64,000 nucleotides of DNA. Origin: Liolophura sinensis. Taxonomy: Eukaryota > Mollusca > Polyplacophora > Chitonida > Chitonidae. Under the pieces are notes generated by a model. That model was not told where the DNA came from and made no database searches. It saw only the letters and a program-made list of their open reading frames with translations. The position numbers and the translations under genes were made by a program. Shown here in pieces: positions 33,612-45,169 of this stretch (within the stretch, counting starts at the first letter, position 1; every line of letters starts with the position of its first letter). Location: NCBI RefSeq assembly GCF_032854445.1, contig NC_088305.1:20029606-20093605 (forward strand). The letters are read 5' to 3'.

Positions 33612-33775
33612 TTTACTAAATGTGATGACAGCATAGCATTTCGAGTAATTGTAAACCAATGACGTCTAATGAATGGCAATTCCCTTCCATTTTTTCCCCA
33701 CATAATTCTGCTTAAGCCGTGGTACTAGGGGGCGTGTAAATTAGAATAAAACCCTTAGCTGAGGTAAAATGCCAA
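33612..33775 (+). repeat. Dispersed repeat, partner of 44612-44815
   Basis: AAATGTGATGACAGCATAGC, CCAATGACGTCTAAT, ATAATTCTGCTTAAGCCGTG and ATAAAACCCTTAGCTG match the 44.6-kb stretch in the same orientation over about 160 bp. Confidence 0.7.
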
Positions 33776-33854
33776 AGAGACTTGATTTCCGAGGTTGCGT
33801 GTACGTGGGGTCATTTGTAAAACTTACATTGTCATATCACGACCAGGAGTCATT

Positions 33855-34045
33855 AGGTGTGTGTACCGTGCTATATTGTGGCAGGGCGAGTCCATGCCGC
33901 AAAAGTGCTGCCACCAATGAAGTATCATCCCAAAGACACCAAACATGACACCCCACCAAGTCACATTATGCTGACAGCGGGCCAACTAGTCACGGGATCT
34001 TCCGAGTTAGAGGCGGACGCTCTAACAATTAGGCTACCGTAGCGT
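33855..34045 (-). mobile_element. SINE family D, tRNA-derived, one copy
   Basis: On the minus strand the head GCTACGGTAGCCTAATTGTT then AGAGCGTCCGCCTCTAACTC resembles a tRNA 5' half with A box. The body, with GTCATGTTTGGTGTCTTTGG and ATGATACTTCATTGGTGG, follows. Only one copy is in the window, but the head structure supports a SINE. Confidence 0.65.
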
Positions 34046-34924
34046 AGTGTCCTCGCTTCTCATTTTTAGTCTCTCTGCTGGAGTCTTTTGTATTATTTTG
34101 TTCCTGCATGGATACATATGAGTATAAAGTACATTTCTTTGAATGTACAAATGCGATGAAAAGACGTTGGAAGTGCGATGGAAAGGGAAATGCAATGGAA
34201 GACCATGGAATCGCGATGGGAAAGACCCAAGTCACGAGAATGATTTGCTAACGTCAAGCTGATATAGTATCGACCGATTGCAATTACAGTTGTCCTTTTT
34301 AATTATTTGCTTCTTTTAAAGCGTGGACAAAAAAGATACTGTCCCTCCTATGCATTGCCTAATAAATTAATTGATTTTTGAGATGAATCACGCCAAATAT
34401 GCCCTTTTGCCACCAATATTTATATTTTCTTTAACTAACCGGAACCAAAAAACTCACTATTACTCATAAACCCGACCGAAGTGATATAATTGAAATGCTT
34501 TAATGAGTGTGATGTGAAACTAAAAGTTTGGTCGCGATCAAGTTCTGAATTCAGATCAAGGAATTTTTTTAAGGATTTTTTACCATTAATTGTCTGTCTC
34601 TGCAACTTTCGCAGAATGTGATCATTGGCAGCTGGGATTGGTCGACTGTGCCGCATCACTACCTGATATATTGTAACCTCTCGCCAAGAATTTAAAAAAA
34701 AAAAAGGAAAAGACTCATCCTGACTAAAGTTTACCATGCACTTACACTCCAAAAATGGGTGCATGGCTGGCAACGAAGAAAGGCTGCGTGTCTTAAACTA
34801 CAAAGACTTACATAGAAAATTCCCCCATGAAAAGTGTAAGTGGTAATAGGTCATGAGTTTATACTGCCTCTGTTACTGTCACAAGCCAATGGGCGTGTTC
34901 GCCTCAGCCCTCCTGTTTAAGCTA

Positions 34925-35065
34925 TGCGGCTTTACGTAAAGTCGTTTGCCAGGCACCGGCATGGCGAAGGTCGGTGGTTTACTTTCGGACACTCCGCTTT
35001 CCTCCACCTATGCATGAAAATCCTTTTACGGCGTTACGCAACAATCAAATAAATAATAAACAATC
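34925..35065 (+). mobile_element. SINE family B-like copy, diverged
   Basis: GGCGAAGGTCGGTGGTTTAC, CCTCCACCTATGCATGAAAA, TTTTACGGCGTTACGCAACAA then TCAAATAAATAATAAAC. Plus strand, tail at 35040-35065. Confidence 0.6.
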
Positions 35066-35117
35066 TACCTTATTTGATTGCGGCCTGGTGCTTAAGGGTG
35101 CTTTACTATAGTCTATC

Positions 35118-35893
35118 TCTTTTAGAGAGTCGCCTATACTCAACTGTCTGTAATATCAGTCATACTCGCACCCAACATTGCCTTCAGTCCGTGACACGTA
35201 ACAACACAAGCTCTATGGATATGTTTGAACTTCATATTTCTACTAGGAAAATGAAGTTAGAACACTTTTTTATGTCCATAAGCCTGGTTTCGACTGCAAG
35301 AACCAGTTGACTCGGGTGACGCCATAATTATTCAAAAATCAGTGATATGCTGGGTATTGGTCAACATGTTTTGAAGGCGGGTGACACCAGCTAACTGAAC
35401 TGCTGTCGACTTCACTGTAAACTCTGTTTCTGACACTGCCATAATTGAAATCGTTCGCACGTTTTAATATAATATAACCTTAATAAATGAATTATACTTT
35501 ATCTCTTGTAGTCTATGATATCACGGCAGTATAGTTATTCGCAGAGACAGTTGTGTAGGCAGTGTTATTGCATGGAGTTTGTGCTAACCGCTTGTCGGTG
35601 CAGCCATTGTAAAACAAATTACTCTCCACGCCCATTGTCCAGCATGCAACTTGTTTTTGAATAATTACGACTTCACCCGAGGCAATGAGTTCTTGGTGTC
35701 GAAACTAAGCTGATGGAGTTTAACATTATGAATTAGAAAAAGTCTTCTAACTGCAATTTCTTTGTGATAACATGGACGTCCAACATGTCAATGTCTAAAG
35801 CATGGGTTGTTACGTGACACTTGCTAAAGGCAATTTTGGTAGCGAATGTGAATGACTTTACAGACAGCTGAATGTAGGCGACTCTCCAAAAGA
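35118..35893. mobile_element. Long palindromic element (inverted-repeat arms of about 230 bp)
   Basis: The left arm 35118-35339 matches the reverse complement of 35654-35893 over nearly its whole length. Examples are AGAGAGTCGCCTATACTCAA against GGAGAGTCGCCTACATTCAG, and GTGACACGTAACAACACAAG against GTGTCACGTAACAACCCATG. Weaker pairing continues into the 315-bp middle. Frames on both arms translate to related peptides because of the inversion. It is a foldback or MITE-type element without coding capacity. Confidence 0.85.
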
Positions 35894-35984
35894 AATAAAC
35901 GAAAAGAAGGCATATAAGTAAAATGGTGAAAAAACATACATATTTACCTTTTAAAACACAGCAGCCGAAACGCACGAGTGTTGG

Positions 35985-36160
35985 GATCGAACACGCGAGA
36001 ATTTAACTCGAATACTCGGGAGTTGGACTAGAATACGCTAGAGCTGTGCTAGAACACGCGAGAGTTGGGCTAGAACACGCGACCTCATTGGTCAAGTGCC
36101 TAATGGTCGCAGCAAGCCAGCGCTTCAATCAGTTACACCAGCTACCCACTCCCCGCTTCC
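35985..36160 (-). mobile_element. Short tandem repeat plus tRNA-like head
   Basis: Four imperfect copies of about 27 bp with CTAGAACACGCGAGAGTTGG at 35985-36085. On the minus strand GGGTAGCTGGTGTAACTG and GTGTTCTAGCCC resemble tRNA A and B boxes, separated by a long variable region. The tandem repeats extend from the B-box end, so this may be a SINE that amplified locally. Confidence 0.45.
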
Positions 36161-36828
36161 TCACCTCACACTCCCTCACTCCCTACCCCGGTTTCATAAA
36201 TTGTGACATATAAGATCTGTTGTGGTCTAAGAGGCCTGTGTTGCACCAGTGGTTTACGGACTAAAAATATAGCATTATTGTGGCTTGGCTATATATTGTA
36301 ATTAGCTAAGGACTTGATTTGCGTCAGCACACTGTCACCCAGTCAGCTCGCTATGACGTCGTTAAGCATGTATCTTTCAGAATGACACGCTGCGCTGGCA
36401 ATATTGATGCGGTCTTCGTCGTGGTGAGACGACAAGATCCTGTCTCGCAAAACTCACTGTTGTCCTCCATTTGATATACCACTGACAATAGTTTAAAATA
36501 GATGGAAATACCGAATCAAAATACGTCTTCTAATCTCTCTGAAATCATGCGAATGGCTTTATACTCTATCCTTTATCAGCATCCAAAAAACATGGGCTAA
36601 TATTGGAACTGTGTAAATATTTAAAACACAACAACCAAAGCACACCAGGGCTTAAAAAAACGACGTTAGTGTGTTCAGGGGATTCCTGCTCATAGAGTAT
36701 ACTTTGCATATTATTTTGCGGAAATCAACTTACGTCTTCGGCAAAATTTGGTGTTTCGAACCTTTTACCGGCTCTGAGGGTGACGCAAGATAGTACAGAG
36801 TTTAGTGAGACTATACACAAACCCTGAC

Positions 36829-36881
36829 CTAGCATCACTCAGACAACAGACTTTCTGTTAAAATTAAGAGATTAATTTTTG
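36829..36881 (+). mobile_element. Solo end of the MITE family
   Basis: CTAGCATCACTCAGACAACA, GACTTTCTGTTAAAATTAAG, AGATTAATTTTTGG is the right terminal inverted repeat seen at 48310-48372 and 23110-23166. The matching left end is not nearby. Confidence 0.75.
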
Positions 36882-37062
36882 GAGTGGATGGTGGCTGTCA
36901 GTTTTATCGGGGGTGGGGGGGGAGAAGGAAACCAAAATATCCAGGGTAAGCACCGCCTATTGGCACGCGACTGATTAACGTTTGGCACGCGACTGATTAA
37001 CGTTCTCAAATGTGACGCTGAGATATCCACGCCATATTTGTGGAAGACGTGTTTCTGTCGAA
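36882..37062. other. G-rich SINE scrap and a 22-bp tandem duplication
   Basis: GGTGGCTGTCAGTTTTATCG, GAAACCAAAATATCCAGGGTAAG recalls SINE family B. GGCACGCGACTGATTAACGTTT is duplicated in tandem at 36962-37004. Confidence 0.5.
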
Positions 37063-37124
37063 CGTTATTTATTTATTTACTTATTCGATTGTTGTTTTAA
37101 TATATATATATATATATATATATG

Positions 37125-37209
<85 letters not shown>

Positions 37210-37400
37210 GGTGAGAGGAAACCGGACAGAGCCCGGGGAAACACAAGATCATCCGCAGGTTGCTGGCAGACCTCCCCAAGCACGACTGGAGAGGAAGACA
37301 TCATGAGCTGGACTTGAACTCACAGCGACCATATCGGTGGGAGGCTCATTGGTTATTGCACCCCGCTGGCGTGCTAACCCCCTCGACCACACAGGGCCGG
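37063..37400 (-). mobile_element. SINE family A with internal TA expansion
   Basis: The tail and TTATTCGATTGTTGTTTTAA are followed by TA dinucleotide runs at about 37100-37206. The family sequence then resumes at TATTATGGTGAGAGGAAACC and continues to a head ending in CTCGACCACACAGGGCCGGC. The piece normally between TTTTA and CAGCATTATGG is replaced by the TA tract. Confidence 0.85.
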
Positions 37401-37699
37401 CCCCACAAACATTCTAGACATAGCGCACAATCACACTTCACAACAATAGCAGTGGTGTATGGTATCTAATGCAGATATCCACCTTAATGTGTTCAGATAT
37501 CTATAGCACTTGTGTTAGCAAAATATGAAAATATTTGGCTGTTCATATAAACAGTTGGACGAGTAACTTCAAGATCCCCCAGCTACTCTTACTGTCATGG
37601 GTGATAATAGGCGGTTGACCACCTTCGTGTGACCGTTTGCAGGGGTGAGTCTAACGTTTGTTGAAGGTAACTTGTTTTAGACCAATATGGCGTGATAGT

Positions 37700-37850
37700 T
37701 TGTACGTCACCCGCGGAAATGTTTGCCAGTAACATGCCAAAGGTCGGTAGTTTAACTCGGGAACTCGGTCGTACATGTGTGACATTTTCTTGTGTGCCCG
37801 TAAGGAGTCAAATAAAGACAAATAAAAGCAATCAAATAAATATCTCTCAG
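37700..37850 (+). mobile_element. SINE family B-like copy
   Basis: GCCAAAGGTCGGTAGTTTAA, CTTGTGTGCCCGTAAGGAGTC then AAATAAAGACAAATAAAAGC and CAATCAAATAAAT. Plus strand with tail at the high end. Confidence 0.55.
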
Positions 37851-38464
37851 AAGTTTATATAGTTTAATGTGGACACTTTTTTGCTGTGTCATTTGAAAAG
37901 CCGTGCCGCGTCTACCTGTTTCAGGCTGTCATGCAGTTTGCTATATTTACACTTGTAGGCAGTGAAGATGTATTGATCCATTCAAGTTGTGGAAAGAGGT
38001 GTTAAAAATATTGACCAGGAAGGCAGTATGTTTTTTTTTTGTTTTTGCTTTTTTAACGACTAGCACGGCTTCATGTGACGCACAGTTACAATAACACTCG
38101 GCTATAGTGCGTGGATCTGGCGACCTATTGTATTCTCAGAATATTCATCCGTCTACAAATATATAGCTTCCTGTAATTGTCGATTACAAGTCTTCATGAG
38201 GCTTTCCGATTAGACCGATCTCTATTTTCGCCCGCTCTCTCGCCACATGACACGTCATATACATACGTCATGCCAGTCGAAAATTGTGACGCAGACGGGG
38301 GCGGAGTCTAGAGAGACACCTGCACCGGAGAGCGAGTTGTTGGCTTTGAATAACACATGGCACACAATATAGGTCAGTAAGGGACATGTGTATTGGCACT
38401 ATAGTTTACATATTGGTAGAAAACATTCTATTAAAAGTAGCTTTGCCACAACACAGAATCCTTG

Positions 38465-38772
38465 TACCTGGCCCGATAGCACAGCTGGTCGAGCGTCCGC
38501 TTCGGAAGCGGTAGATCCAGGGTCAGTCCTGGGCCGAGTCACACCTAAGACCTTAAAGGAGAAGATGTAACTTCGTGGCTTGGTGCTCAGCATGAAGAGG
38601 TGGGGGAAAAATTGGTTGACCCGTATCAGTATAATGGCTTCGGCGGGGCGTCGAAATCCGTCCTGCATCAAGGTGGCACATTATATGCACATTAAGGATT
38701 CCTTCGTCGTCATATGACCGAAAACTTGTGAAGTACGACGTTAAACCCCAAGCACTCACTCACGCATTCACT
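38465..38772 (+). mobile_element. SINE family C, full length with target-site duplication
   Basis: The head GGCCCGATAGCACAGCTGGT, CGAGCGTCCGCTTCGGAAGC and a B-box-like GGGTCAGTCCTGG form a tRNA-like fold; the loop TTCGGAA would place CGG in the anticodon position. The body ends TACGACGTTAAACCCCAAGC and a CACTCACTCAC tail. CAGAATCCTTG flanks it at 38454-38464 and 38773-38783. This is the reference copy for family C. Confidence 0.9.
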
Positions 38773-38799
38773 CAGAATCCTTGATAAGCAAAACTCCAA

Positions 38800-39390
38800 A
38801 ACTTGTAGGCACATTCAACATGACTGAATACAAAGCTCTATATATAACATATATACAAATGAAACACAATAATAAAAGCGGGTCTTCAAGTGATGACAGT
38901 GTATTTCTGACTGGCTTACAGTCAATTGACCTGCGCTCAGACGACTTCCTGTTCGTTGTATTCTACTACACGTGTGGAAACTATGTAATATAGGTCAATT
39001 ACCATAAACTGCTCACGTGATCGTCTTGAAGAAAGACAGTATTTGTATAAAAATGATTCTGAATATGTCTGCCTTAAGTGAAAACTCCACTGCAATGCTT
39101 TCTTAGTTAGAGTCCTTCTTGAACGAAGCTGTTTTGAAAGCCCTCTTTCGTATTTCTCCCAAAATGATGACGTAGCGCACGTGAATTACAACGTCAGAGA
39201 ATATGGTATACATGCATGTAGACATGACTATGGGCTTCAACTGTGATGTCCACCCACCTTACTTACGACATCCATCTCAATCGGCTGTAATTTTTCCTTT
39301 TTTAAATACTTTTATTCTACTGAGAATTTTGTCATTCCAAAACTTGTAGGCACATTCAACATGACTCTATATATATCACAAACGTCGCAT
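38800..39390. repeat. Local direct repeat of about 50 bp
   Basis: CCAAAACTTGTAGGCACATT, CAACATGACT and CTCTATATATA occur at 38797-38845 and at 39337-39375. The sequence between them is non-coding. Confidence 0.8.
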
Positions 39391-39529
39391 TCTCGCGATA
39401 TACGCTTAGATTTGCTTACATGAGGAGCGTGGAACTTTTAATAAACGGTTTGCGGTTGCTTTGAAAAGAATTTTAGCCGCGACGGTGATTTATGCCAAAC
39501 TGAAGAATATTTAAGAGAATACTTCTCCT

Positions 39530-40370
39530 AAGTCGGGCGAAGATGGACCTTGCGATTGGGAGCAACTGAGTTTTTGGCGACTGGAAGCAACTAGGAGTAA
39601 CTGGCAGCAACTGTGAGCATACGATCGGTTTTAGCTGATCGAATCGCGCTTCCCATCACCGAACACTCCTGACTCGCAGTTGCTCGGATTTGAACATGTT
39701 CTACTTTTCTGGGACCTAAAGCATCCAGTGTATCCAGTTCCTTCGATCTACGCGTGCTGTCGTCCAGCTGGTCACAGTTGCTCCCAGTGATGCATCACGT
39801 GATGAGTGACACTACGAAAATGGCGGCCATCGAGTGGACCATTGAGTGGGGAAATGAGCTCATGGATAAATGGAGGCTTAGTCCGTGCTTATATGACACC
39901 TCTTTATAAACGCAAACAAAGAATGTAATGTACACAGGGAGAGTAACGAGGGAGAGGGCTATAATTAGAACAAATTAGTAAATTTGTCTGTTGTAAATTT
40001 CACTGAATGGGAGTATAACATGAAAAGTTGAAATAAAAGGACAAGAAAATTTTCCAAGAAACCTTCAATTTCGAAAGAAATGGTATATAAGACTTTATAT
40101 CAATTAGGGGCCTACAACCACGCTTCGTGTAAACAAGCGCCCTGCTATCATGAACAGGTCACATGACAGTCACATTGTAAACATCTGATCACAGTTGCCG
40201 CCAGTCGTAGTCGATCTACATGCACCGAAACTGAATCTGATCAGATGCCGCCAGTTACTCTCAATCGTAAGGTTTTATCCAAGAGTTCGACATAAGCGCT
40301 ATGCGTAGATCGACTGCGTCGTATTGTACCCAGTTGCTTACGACCGCAAGTCGACCTATACGCTTGCTTT
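39530..40370. other. Intergenic with AGCAACTG / CAGTTGCT motifs
   Basis: GGGAGCAACTGAG, GGAAGCAACTAGG and GGCAGCAACTGTG are close together at 39555-39615. Reverse complements such as CAGTTGCTC occur at 39676 and 39775, and GTTGCCGCCAGTCG at 40194. This may be a worn palindromic element, but I cannot define its ends. Confidence 0.35.
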
Positions 40371-40530
40371 ATATTACGACAGCCAACATTATGGTGCATG
40401 GGAGGAAACCGAGCAGAGACCGAATGGAACCCACGACGATCCGCTGTTTGCTGAGAGACCTTCCCATTTACGAGCGGCGAGGAATCCAGCCTGATCTAGA
40501 CTTGATTGAACAGTGACTGCATTCGTTTGT
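40370..40530 (-). mobile_element. SINE family A, tail end missing
   Basis: ATTACGACAGCCAACATTAT, GGTGCATGGGAGGAAACCG, CACGACGATCCGCTGTTTGC then a head region with AGACTTGATTGAACAGTGAC. The AATAAATA tail is absent, so it was cut or recombined. Confidence 0.7.
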
Positions 40531-40724
40531 TACTGTTTGGCTTTCGATGAAATGTTTCCCATTCTATTATTTAATAGGGGTTGTTCACTTAAAGAAGGAC
40601 CTGAATCAACATTTCGTCCAAGCGGCATATATTGGGCCGAAGGGAAATTGTCATCACAGTGTCCGTTCGAGTGTCCGTCCGTCAGTCACTTCATCAATCA
40701 GCATTCTATATTTCGTATACCCCA

Positions 40725-40810
40725 GTTTTCTTCCACCATAATGGTGGCCACCGTCCTGTAAGTGAAATATTCTTGAGTGCGTCGTAACACACCAATCAAG
40801 TAAATAAATA
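40725..40810 (+). mobile_element. SINE family A, 3' end only
   Basis: TTTTCTTCCACCATAATGGT, GTGAAATATTCTTGAGTGCG, CACCAATCAAGTAAATAAAT. It starts at nearly the same core position as the copy at 23305. Confidence 0.8.
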
Positions 40811-41930
40811 TTTCGTGTGCAGTTTCATAGTGAGTTGATCTTGGTTCCAATTTAAACTCAGGCTGTTTCGATCACATTTCTGTTGCAGCTGTTTATACTA
40901 GCCGTTATTTTTGTTTTTATTTCTGCATGCAGGTGACGGAGACCGAGGAATTTGTGACTGAACGGTTCGTAATAGAAACGCCTCGAGCAAAGAAGCTGGA
41001 TTCGTTAAGTCGTCCACTTAACAAACAGCGATCTTTCACTGCTGGCATAAAACCTTCCTTTGTATATAGTGTATGGAAAATTGTTTACGGGATTCAAATC
41101 GGCACATGTACATATACCTGAGCCCGACCTCAAGGTGAAAACACTCCTATGCCAGAGACGCGTAAGAAACCGGTATGTCATCCTAAATTCAACGATACAT
41201 ACGGTATACAGTATCGTTACGATATTTTATTTAAAGCGTGGCGTTGTCAATCGAATATACAACTCCCCCGTGTTCCAGAAGTTTTGTGAGCCTGAAGGCC
41301 ACTCGCAGTAAATGTCTTGTATAGTCACACACAGCCTTGCAAGCAGATGTAACCCGACGTAACCGTGAAAAGTTTGGCCTTGGATACATACAGCGAGCAC
41401 CAAGCCCTGCGAAAATAGTGTTATGAACGTAAATACGAGAAATTATACTACAAGGCTGTCTTGTCAGCGGCTAAGGATACGCACGCACATGTTAACTGGG
41501 CGAACCTAACAAATATCGATTGTAAGAAATATACAGAGTATATAGTAGAATCGTAGGCCGCGGCATCCTGCCCACACCTTCCCATACAAGGACGGCTTGT
41601 TACATACGCTATCCATTCACTTGTCAGCTCTCACGTGTTTATCTCTAACACACGGCCTTGATAGCATTATATCCGTGTAAAACGATAGTTTTAGCACTCA
41701 CCTCAGTCATTGGTCATTTTTGAGATGCTTAACATTATAAAATGTCCACAATTCGCGTGGTCGTCCGTGTTTATAAACACGCCGACTCGCTCTCGTTCGT
41801 CTCTTGCTTGATCCATTGACGGCGAAGTTCGTGGCTTCCTTGTATTCCCGCCAAAAACTTTCTCCATCAACTGATCTTCCATTAACATCACAGGTACGTG
41901 AATTTATTATTTTTTTAATTAGTCACCAAC
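40811..41930. other. Intergenic, nothing recognised
   Basis: Non-coding by inspection on both strands. No repeat family could be assigned. Confidence 0.4.
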
Positions 41931-41939
41931 TGTTATCAC

Positions 41940-42480
41940 AGGGGACAATAAGTTTAACCTTCGGGCCGTTTAATCTACTTTCAACACAATTTTGACCGTT
42001 TTTGTCCTGTTTTGGACTTTTTCTCCAAACGCTTCACCGAGGTTCGTTCATTTTCGTCAAAATTATGGCAGTTTTTGTCTCGTTTTGAACATTGACAGTT
42101 TTCGGGATTTTTCTAAAACGCTTCATGATATCGAATTCAAACTTGGTATATACCTTCACCATGTCGACTTATACACAGCAAGTTCTAGTTTCGGACTACC
42201 TTCGACAAAATTAATGTCGTTTTAGTCTCCTGTTTTGGACTTTTCTTCAAATCGGTTCGTCGTATGAAATTACAACTTGGTACATAGTAGCTTCAACTTG
42301 AAGAGTTACAGACTAAGTTCCATTTTCGAGCCAGTTTGTCCACCTTCGACAAAACTGATGCTATGTTTTTTATCCTGTTTTGTACTCTTTCTCAAATTGG
42401 TTCGTCGTATGATCGAACTTCCGGCCGTTTTGTCCACTTGCATCAAAATTATAGCCGTTTTTCTTCTGTCGTGGACAAGG
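41940..42480. repeat. Degenerate tandem repeat, unit about 150 bp, three to four copies
   Basis: Each unit has TTTTGTCCACCTTCGACAAA-like, GTCCTGTTTTGGACTTTTTC-like, GGTTCGTCGTATGAAATT and ACTTGGTACATAGCTTCA-like words in this order. A single related copy is at 22590-22700. The origin is unknown. Confidence 0.7.
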
Positions 42481-42779
42481 ACACTGTTATTGTTCTGACA
42501 TCTCGAGGCGGTAGGGAACATGCATGCATTGCGAAAACATTACTTCCAGGCTGCTTGTTTGTGTGTGGTCATGATCAAATCTCCGATTTGTGAATTTCTG
42601 TATCAAACTTCTTCTATAAAGGTGTATAGTTTTCAGAACTGCTTGCATGATTTCTAATGTAGACACAAATTCCATCATGAACATTTTGTTACATCGTCGT
42701 ATTTGACGTATTTATTTATCTATTTCTTAGTATTTTAGTATTTATTTAATCTTACATCTCAGTATCAGATCAAGTCTTA

Positions 42780-43020
42780 TACCACGTTCACACGGGCAAA
42801 AAGCTGGTTTAAATCCGAAAGTGGCTTTGAGCCAGTTGACGTCGCTCGTGTGAACGCAAGCGGGGGAATTTAATCCGGTTTATTTGTCCCTGCTAACGAC
42901 GTGGCTTTAAGCCAGTTTCAGCTCTTGAGTCGGTTTGTCTGTGTTGTGTGAACGCTAATTGGATTAAATGTCCCGGATACCTGGAGGTCAGTATGACGTT
43001 GCAATTACTAAACTGGCTTA
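42780..43020. mobile_element. Possible MITE-like repeat with GGCTTTAAGCCAGTT motifs
   Basis: ACGTTCACACGGGCAAAAAG near the left side and GTGTGAACGCTAATTGGATT inside it face each other. GTGGCTTTGAGCCAGTT, GTGGCTTTAAGCCAGTT and ACTGGCTTAAATG recur. The borders are unclear. Confidence 0.4.
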
Positions 43021-43675
43021 AATGTGACGATGGACGATGACTCCCTATATCCCTACGTCAAGAAACGACAAGGGAAAAATGAGTGGATGAGAGGAAGGTT
43101 GATGACCAGTTCAAAGTGATTGCAAACCCTTCTTTGTCTTCGGGGCCGTGAATTCGTTTCGCTTTTATCTTGAAAAACGTGTGGAGAAGAATTATGAAAC
43201 TCACAGATTACATTGTGAAAGTGAGCCTTCGGATCATGTTCAAAAGTTAACTAGCTCGATCCGCGCAAAAGATTTGCATATTTAAAGAGAACATAAATTC
43301 TGTTACCATGTACATATAGAAAACATATATCAACAACGTAAGTTTCACTGAAAAATAGTTCCAACAATGTACTGCAAATCGAGAAGATGGAATCTTACAG
43401 TGGGGATATAACATCAATGAACTAGTCACTCCGAGTAGATAGGCTGTAGCTAACATTGACGCCAATATGGAGGCCGAGAGGAAGAACCGCTATAAGGCTG
43501 ACTGCGACAGAGTTCGCCCTGACATACTTACAAACTAAAAAAAAACAACAACGACTTTTGTTGTTTGAAAATGCAACAGAGCGGAAACTCTTGAGGGGGT
43601 ATTGATTTGTTTATATTATTCTCTATCAAATATTCATGTCCCATCACGTGCACTTAATAATGTAACCGCGCGTTT

Positions 43676-43790
43676 TTTATTTATTAATTTGACTGGTGTT
43701 TTACGCTGTACTCAATTATGGTTGGGAAACCTACAGCCATCAGCAGGTTGCCGCATGCCACCGGATAGGGTTTTAAATACCACGAATTTT
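43676..43790 (-). mobile_element. SINE family A with internal deletion
   Basis: TTTATTTATTAATTTGACTGG, TGTTTTACGCTGTACTCAAT then directly ATGGTTGGGAAACCTACAGC and CATCAGCAGGTTGCC. The middle of the core is missing. Confidence 0.75.
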
Positions 43791-43799
43791 AAATGATTC

Positions 43800-44600
43800 G
43801 GAGGTTCGCGGTGCTGCATGGGCCGAATTATTTCAACATAGGACAGCCACCATGCATTTCCTACAAATACACTTGTATATATGTTTTGCAAGATATTTAA
43901 TAACGCTAAAGCGGTAAAAGATTTTGAGATGTTGTATCTACTCTCTTAACGAAGGCAATACAAGAAGTACAGTTATTCTGGAAAAAAATACTTTTGTGCA
44001 GAGGCAAACACTTCAGGCATCAACTGTGTGTAGATTCTTAAAAGAATCCAAACGTCTCACTGAAGAACTAGAAACTCAAATACGCGTACCGCATTATCAT
44101 AAAAGAAGATCTCTACTTGAGATTTCCCTACTCTTCATACTACTATTCCCTCACAAAGATATAACTGCTATAATTTCATCAGTAATTGTATCGGCGTTCA
44201 ATAAAACTGTTGCATTAACGTCAAAATGCTTTCTTCCGTTGCACCACACACACAAATTACTAATGGATGTTTTTCCATATATAACAAAGGCTGGGAAAGA
44301 TATATCCACCATCGCTGCGTTTAAATAAAACCGCAGGCTCTCAAGATTGTACGTCTTATACTAGTGCTTGTACCAATACCAAAACGGTTTTCTCTTTACG
44401 TCAAGAGGAATAATTTCAATTTTGAAATTGTAAATTATCCTTACTTGGATAGCAATATACCATATAGTCCTTCATATGGCGTGTACATATCTCACCTTGT
44501 AGTATAAGTCCTGTGTGCCGTGAGACAATTTCAATCAACGTCACAAGTTAGTACTGCAGAAACTGGTGTGTCAATGTTATACCAGCAAACGGCATTGTTT
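43800..44600. other. Intergenic with an unsupported 134-codon frame
   Basis: A plus-strand frame at 43924-44328 is the longest in this part of the window that lies outside any repeat I recognise. Its composition resembles the surrounding AT-rich DNA, I see no domain, and no convincing splice sites bracket it. I do not call it a gene. Confidence 0.3.
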
Positions 44601-44611
44601 AAGTGTGAATG

Positions 44612-44815
44612 TGTGTTAAATGTGATGACAACACAACATTCTGAGTAATTCTAGGCCAGTGACGTCTAATTTTGCAGGCAACGTCATTGCATATTTTTTA
44701 CCTAATTCTGCTTAAGCCATGGTGCTGGGGGGTGGGGATGGGGTGGAGGGTGTAATTTGCTGCTTTCAAGCATTTACGTGAACAGTTCGGATAAAACCCT
44801 AACTGGTTTAAATTG
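44612..44815 (+). repeat. Dispersed repeat, partner of 33612-33775
   Basis: AAATGTGATGACAACACAAC, CCAGTGACGTCTAATT, CTAATTCTGCTTAAGCCATG, GATAAAACCCTAACTGG. This copy is longer, with a G-rich insert at 44727-44750. Confidence 0.7.
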
Positions 44816-45169
44816 ACAAGAGGCCGTGTTTCACCGGTTAGGTGTGACCATTTACCAGCTATCACCCTGTTGTCGCTGCTCTGATTTTACTCTCTAATGC
44901 TCTAGGTCTTTATATCATATTCACCTTAAGTGTCTTGAGTTTTACATTGAGTATAATTCTCTTTTAAGTAAATATGAACAGATCACCACGCTGGATATAT
45001 GGACAGCTGCAATCAAACACATCTTTATTTTATTACCGACAACTTACATACTATAACATGGTTAACGATCTGAATAGTGATTTCACGCATTCGACTAGAA
45101 CATACCTTGCGTATTTCCAACATATCCAACTGTTGACTGCTCCTCTTTGTATGATTCCGTCCTAGTTTT

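Noticed and set aside
38472-38545. Functional tRNA gene with CGG in the anticodon position
   Set aside because: The tRNA-like head is joined to a SINE body shared with two other copies and flanked by a target-site duplication; stem pairing is incomplete.
43924-44328. 134-codon plus-strand frame as a gene
   Set aside because: No recognisable domain, no splice context, and base composition like the surrounding desert.
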